64,000 bases of DNA. Source: Eutreptiella sp. 'Long Island Sound 2002' (Eukaryota; Euglenozoa; Euglenophyceae; Eutreptiales; Eutreptiaceae). The notes beneath the pieces were generated by a model. It made no database searches and was not told the DNA's origin. It worked only from the letters and a program-made list of their open reading frames with translations. This document shows, one piece after another, positions 61,431 through 64,000 of the stretch. The DNA lies in assembly GCA_964036045.1 (NCBI GenBank), contig OZ038382.1, positions 78,281,918 through 78,345,917 of the forward strand. Reading direction: 5' to 3'. Each line of letters starts with the position of its first letter. Position 1 is the first letter of the stretch. Both the position numbers and the translations under genes were made by a program.

Positions 61431-64000
61431 TCGGTGCATGTGTTGGTGTGGCGGAGGATGTGTTGGTGTGGTGGTGCATGTGTTGGTGTGGTGGTGCATG
61501 TGTTGCCGTGGTGGTGCATGTGTTGGTGTGGCGGTGCATGTGGTGGTGTGGTGGTGTATGTGTTGGTGTGGTGGTGCATGTGTTGGTGTGGCGGTGCATG
61601 TGTTGGTATGGCGGTGCATGTGTTGGTGTGGTGATGAATGTGTTGGTGTGGTGGTGCATGTGTTGGTGTGGTGGTGCATGTGTTGGTATGGTGGTGCATG
61701 TGTTGGTGTGGCGGTGCATGTGTTGCTATGGCGGTGCATGTGTTGGTGTGGCGGTGCATGTGTTGGTGTGGCGGTGCATGTGTAGGTGTAGCGGTGTATG
61801 TGTTGGTGTGGTGGTGCATGTGTTGGTGTGGCGGTGCATGTGTTGGTGTGGTGGTGCATGTGGTGGTGTGGTGGTGCATGTGTTGGTGTGGCGGTGCATG
61901 TGTTGGTGTGGCGGTGCATGTGTTGGTATGGCGGTGCATGTGTTGGTGTGGTGATGAATGTGTTGGTGTGGTGGTGCATGTGTTGCTATGGCGGTGCATG
62001 TGTTGGTGTGGCGGTGCATGTGTCGGTGTGGCGGTGCATGTGTTGGTGTAGCGGTGCATGTGTTGGTGTGGCGGTGCATGTGTTGGTGTGGTGGTGCATG
62101 TGTTGCTGTGGCGGTGCATGTGTTGGTGTGGCGGTGCATGTGTTGGTGTGGCGGTCTATGTGCTGGTGTGGCGGTGCATGTGTTTGGGTGGCGGTGCATG
62201 TGTTGGTGTGGCGGTGCATGTGTTGGTGTGGTGGTGCATGTGTTGGTGTGGTGGTGCATGTGTTGGTGTGGTGGTGCATGTGTTGGTGTGGCGGTGCATG
62301 TGTTGGTGTGGTGGTGCATGTGTTGGTGTGGTGATGCATGTGTTGGTGTGGTGATGGATGTGTTGGTGTGGCGGTGCATGTGTTGGTGTGGCGGTGCATG
62401 TGTTGGGGTGGCGGTGCATCTGTTGGTGTGGTGGTGCATGTGTTGGTGTGGCGGTGCATGTGTTGGTATGGCGGTGGATGTGTTGATGGGGCGGTGCATG
62501 TGTTGGTGTGGCGGTGCATGTGTTGGTGTGGTGGTGCATGCGTTGGTGTGGTGGTAGATGTGTTGGTGTGGTGGTGCATGTGTTGGTGTGGCGGTGCATG
62601 TGTTGGTGTGGCGGTGCATGTGTTGGTGTGGCGGTGCGTGTGTTGGTGTGGTGATGCATGTGTTGGTGTGGCGGTGCATGTGTTGGTGTGGCGGTGCATG
62701 TGTTGGTGTGGCGGTGCATGTGTTGGTGTGGTGGTGCATGTGTCGGTGTGGCGGTGCATGTGTTCTTGTGGTGGTGCATGTGTTGGTGTGGCGGTGCATG
62801 TGTTGGTGTGGCGGTGGATGTGTTGGCGTGGCGGTGCATGTGTTGGTGTTTCGGTGCATGTGTTGGTGTGGCGGTGCATGTGTTGGTGTGGTGGTGCATG
62901 CGTTGGTGTGGTGGTGCATGTGTTGCCGTGGTGGTGCATGTGTTGGTGTGGCGGTGCATGTGTTGGTGTGGTGGTGCATGCGTTGGTGCGGCGGTGCATG
63001 TGTTGGTGTGGTGGTGCATGTGGTGGTGTGGTGGTGCATGTGTTGGTGTGGTGGTGCATGTGTTGGTGTGGCGGTGCATGTGTTGGTATGGCGGTGCATG
63101 TGTTGGTGTGGTGATGAATGTGTTGGTGTGGTGGTGCATGTGTTGGTGTGGTGGTGCATGTGTTGGTATGGTGGTGCATGTGTTGGTGTGGCGGTGCATG
63201 TGTTGCTATGGCGGTGCATGTGTTGGTGTGGCGGTGCATGTGTTGGTGTGGCGGTGCATGTGTAGGTGTAGCGGTGTATGTGTTGGTGTGGTGGTGCATG
63301 TGTTGGTGTGGCGGTGCATGTGTTGGTGTGGCGGTGCATGTGTTGGTGTGGCGGTGCATGTGTTGGTGTGGTGGTGCATGTGTTGGTGTGACGGTGCATG
63401 TGTTGGTATGGCGGTGCATGTTTGTTGGTGTGGCGGTGCATGTGTTGGTGTGGTGCTGCATGTGTTGGTGTGGTGGTGCGTGTTTGTTTGTGTGGCGGTG
63501 CATGTGTTGGTGTGGTGATGCATGTGTTGACGTGGCAGTGCATGTGTTGGTGTGGTGATGCATGTGTTGGTGTGGCGGTGCATGTGTTGCTATGGCGGTG
63601 CATGTCTTGGTGTGGCGGTGCATGTGTTGGTGTGGCGGTGCATGTGTAGGTGTAGCGGTGTATGTGTTGGTGTGGTGGTGCATGTGTTGGTGTGGCGGTG
63701 CATGTGTTGGTGTGGCGGTGCATGTGTTGGTGTGGTGGTGCATGCGTTGCTGTGGCGGTGCACCTGTTGGTATGGCGGTGCATGTGTTGATGTGGCGGTG
63801 CATGTGTTGGTGTGGTGGTGCATGTGTTGGTGTGGCGGTGCATGTGTTGGTGTGTCGGTGAATGTGTTGGTGTGGTGGTGCATGTGCTGGTGTGGCGGTG
63901 CATGTGTTGGTGTGGCGGTGCGTGCGTTGGTGTGGTGGTGCATGTGTTGGTGTGGTGGTGCATGTGTTGGTGTGGCGGTGCATGTGTTGGTGTGGCGGTG

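Larger units (their letters stand above)
50055..64000 (+). repeat. 20-bp satellite array, block 3 (about 697 units)
   Basis: Same unit and orientation, running off the window end. The first 1.3 kb resembles the end of block 2: the gatgatgtgg to gtgctgg series, and the gctatgg to gtttgttgg series near 39740-39960 and 50920-51120. From 52600 on new variants dominate: gcagagcatg, gtatggtggtg, gtgtagcggtg, gatggggcgg, gttgcggtagcgg and gtggatg. A 12-bp truncated unit (catgtgttggtg followed at once by catg) occurs near 54325 and again near 58888. Confidence 0.98.

Noticed and set aside
50055-64000. Long repetitive proteins in block 3
   Set aside because: Same artefact; one ORF even runs from block 3 into the element 2 5' UTR without any domain.
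1-64000. CRISPR array
   Set aside because: There are no unique spacers between constant repeats; the units abut and differ only by point variants. The retroelements are eukaryotic.
1-64000. Canonical telomere repeat
   Set aside because: The unit is 20 bp and contains no TTAGGG, TTTAGGG or similar core. A subtelomeric role remains possible but is not shown.

Overview
The window is a eukaryotic, repeat-dominated locus. About 46 kb of the 64 kb is one satellite: a 20-bp unit (catgtgttggtgtggyggtg, y = c or t) repeated head to tail roughly 2,290 times. All units have the same orientation, with the G/T-rich strand on +, and the array runs off both ends of the window. It is cut into three blocks (1-17603, 26267-40581, 50055-64000) by two insertions. 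Each insertion is a nearly complete, GC-rich non-LTR retrotransposon (LINE) of a different family, and the two lie in opposite orientation. There are no bacterial-type genes, operons, rRNA, tRNA or CRISPR arrays. GC-rich coding, LINE architecture, non-poly(A) tails and splice-acceptor-like tracts before the first ORF suggest a GC-rich eukaryote, perhaps a protist or alga. The species cannot be named from sequence alone.

Element 1 (17604-26264, + strand, about 8.66 kb) has a 0.78-kb 5' UTR with two long poly-C runs and an ORF1 gag-like protein ending in an Arg/Ser/Pro-rich tail. ORF2 follows with an N-terminal Cys-rich region, an APE-type endonuclease, a reverse transcriptase and an RNase H. 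A CCHC-finger C-terminal domain is displaced into the next frame. ORF1 and ORF2 share one reading frame, separated only by a single UGA. The element ends in a short ATGAC-repeat tail and has an inferred 15-bp target-site duplication.

Element 2 (40582-50054, - strand, about 9.47 kb) has a 0.77-kb 5' UTR and an ORF1 gag-like protein with a coiled coil and RS-rich tail. ORF2 (endonuclease, RT, RNase H) starts 8 nt after the ORF1 stop. Its CCHC-containing C-terminal domain is again displaced by +1. The element ends in a (TCC)n tail and has an inferred 10-bp target-site duplication.

The elements probably work as standard LINEs: the ORF1 protein packages the RNA, and ORF2 nicks the satellite and reverse-transcribes the RNA at the nick. 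The satellite is internally organised into nested higher-order repeats (about 0.42, 0.64, 1.12, 1.16, 1.58, 1.80, 2.29, 2.84 and 4.56 kb). Matching variant patterns lie on both sides of each insertion, so both LINEs landed in an already diversified array. The long open frames seen everywhere in the satellite, on both strands, arise because the unit has no stop codon in any frame; they are not taken as genes.
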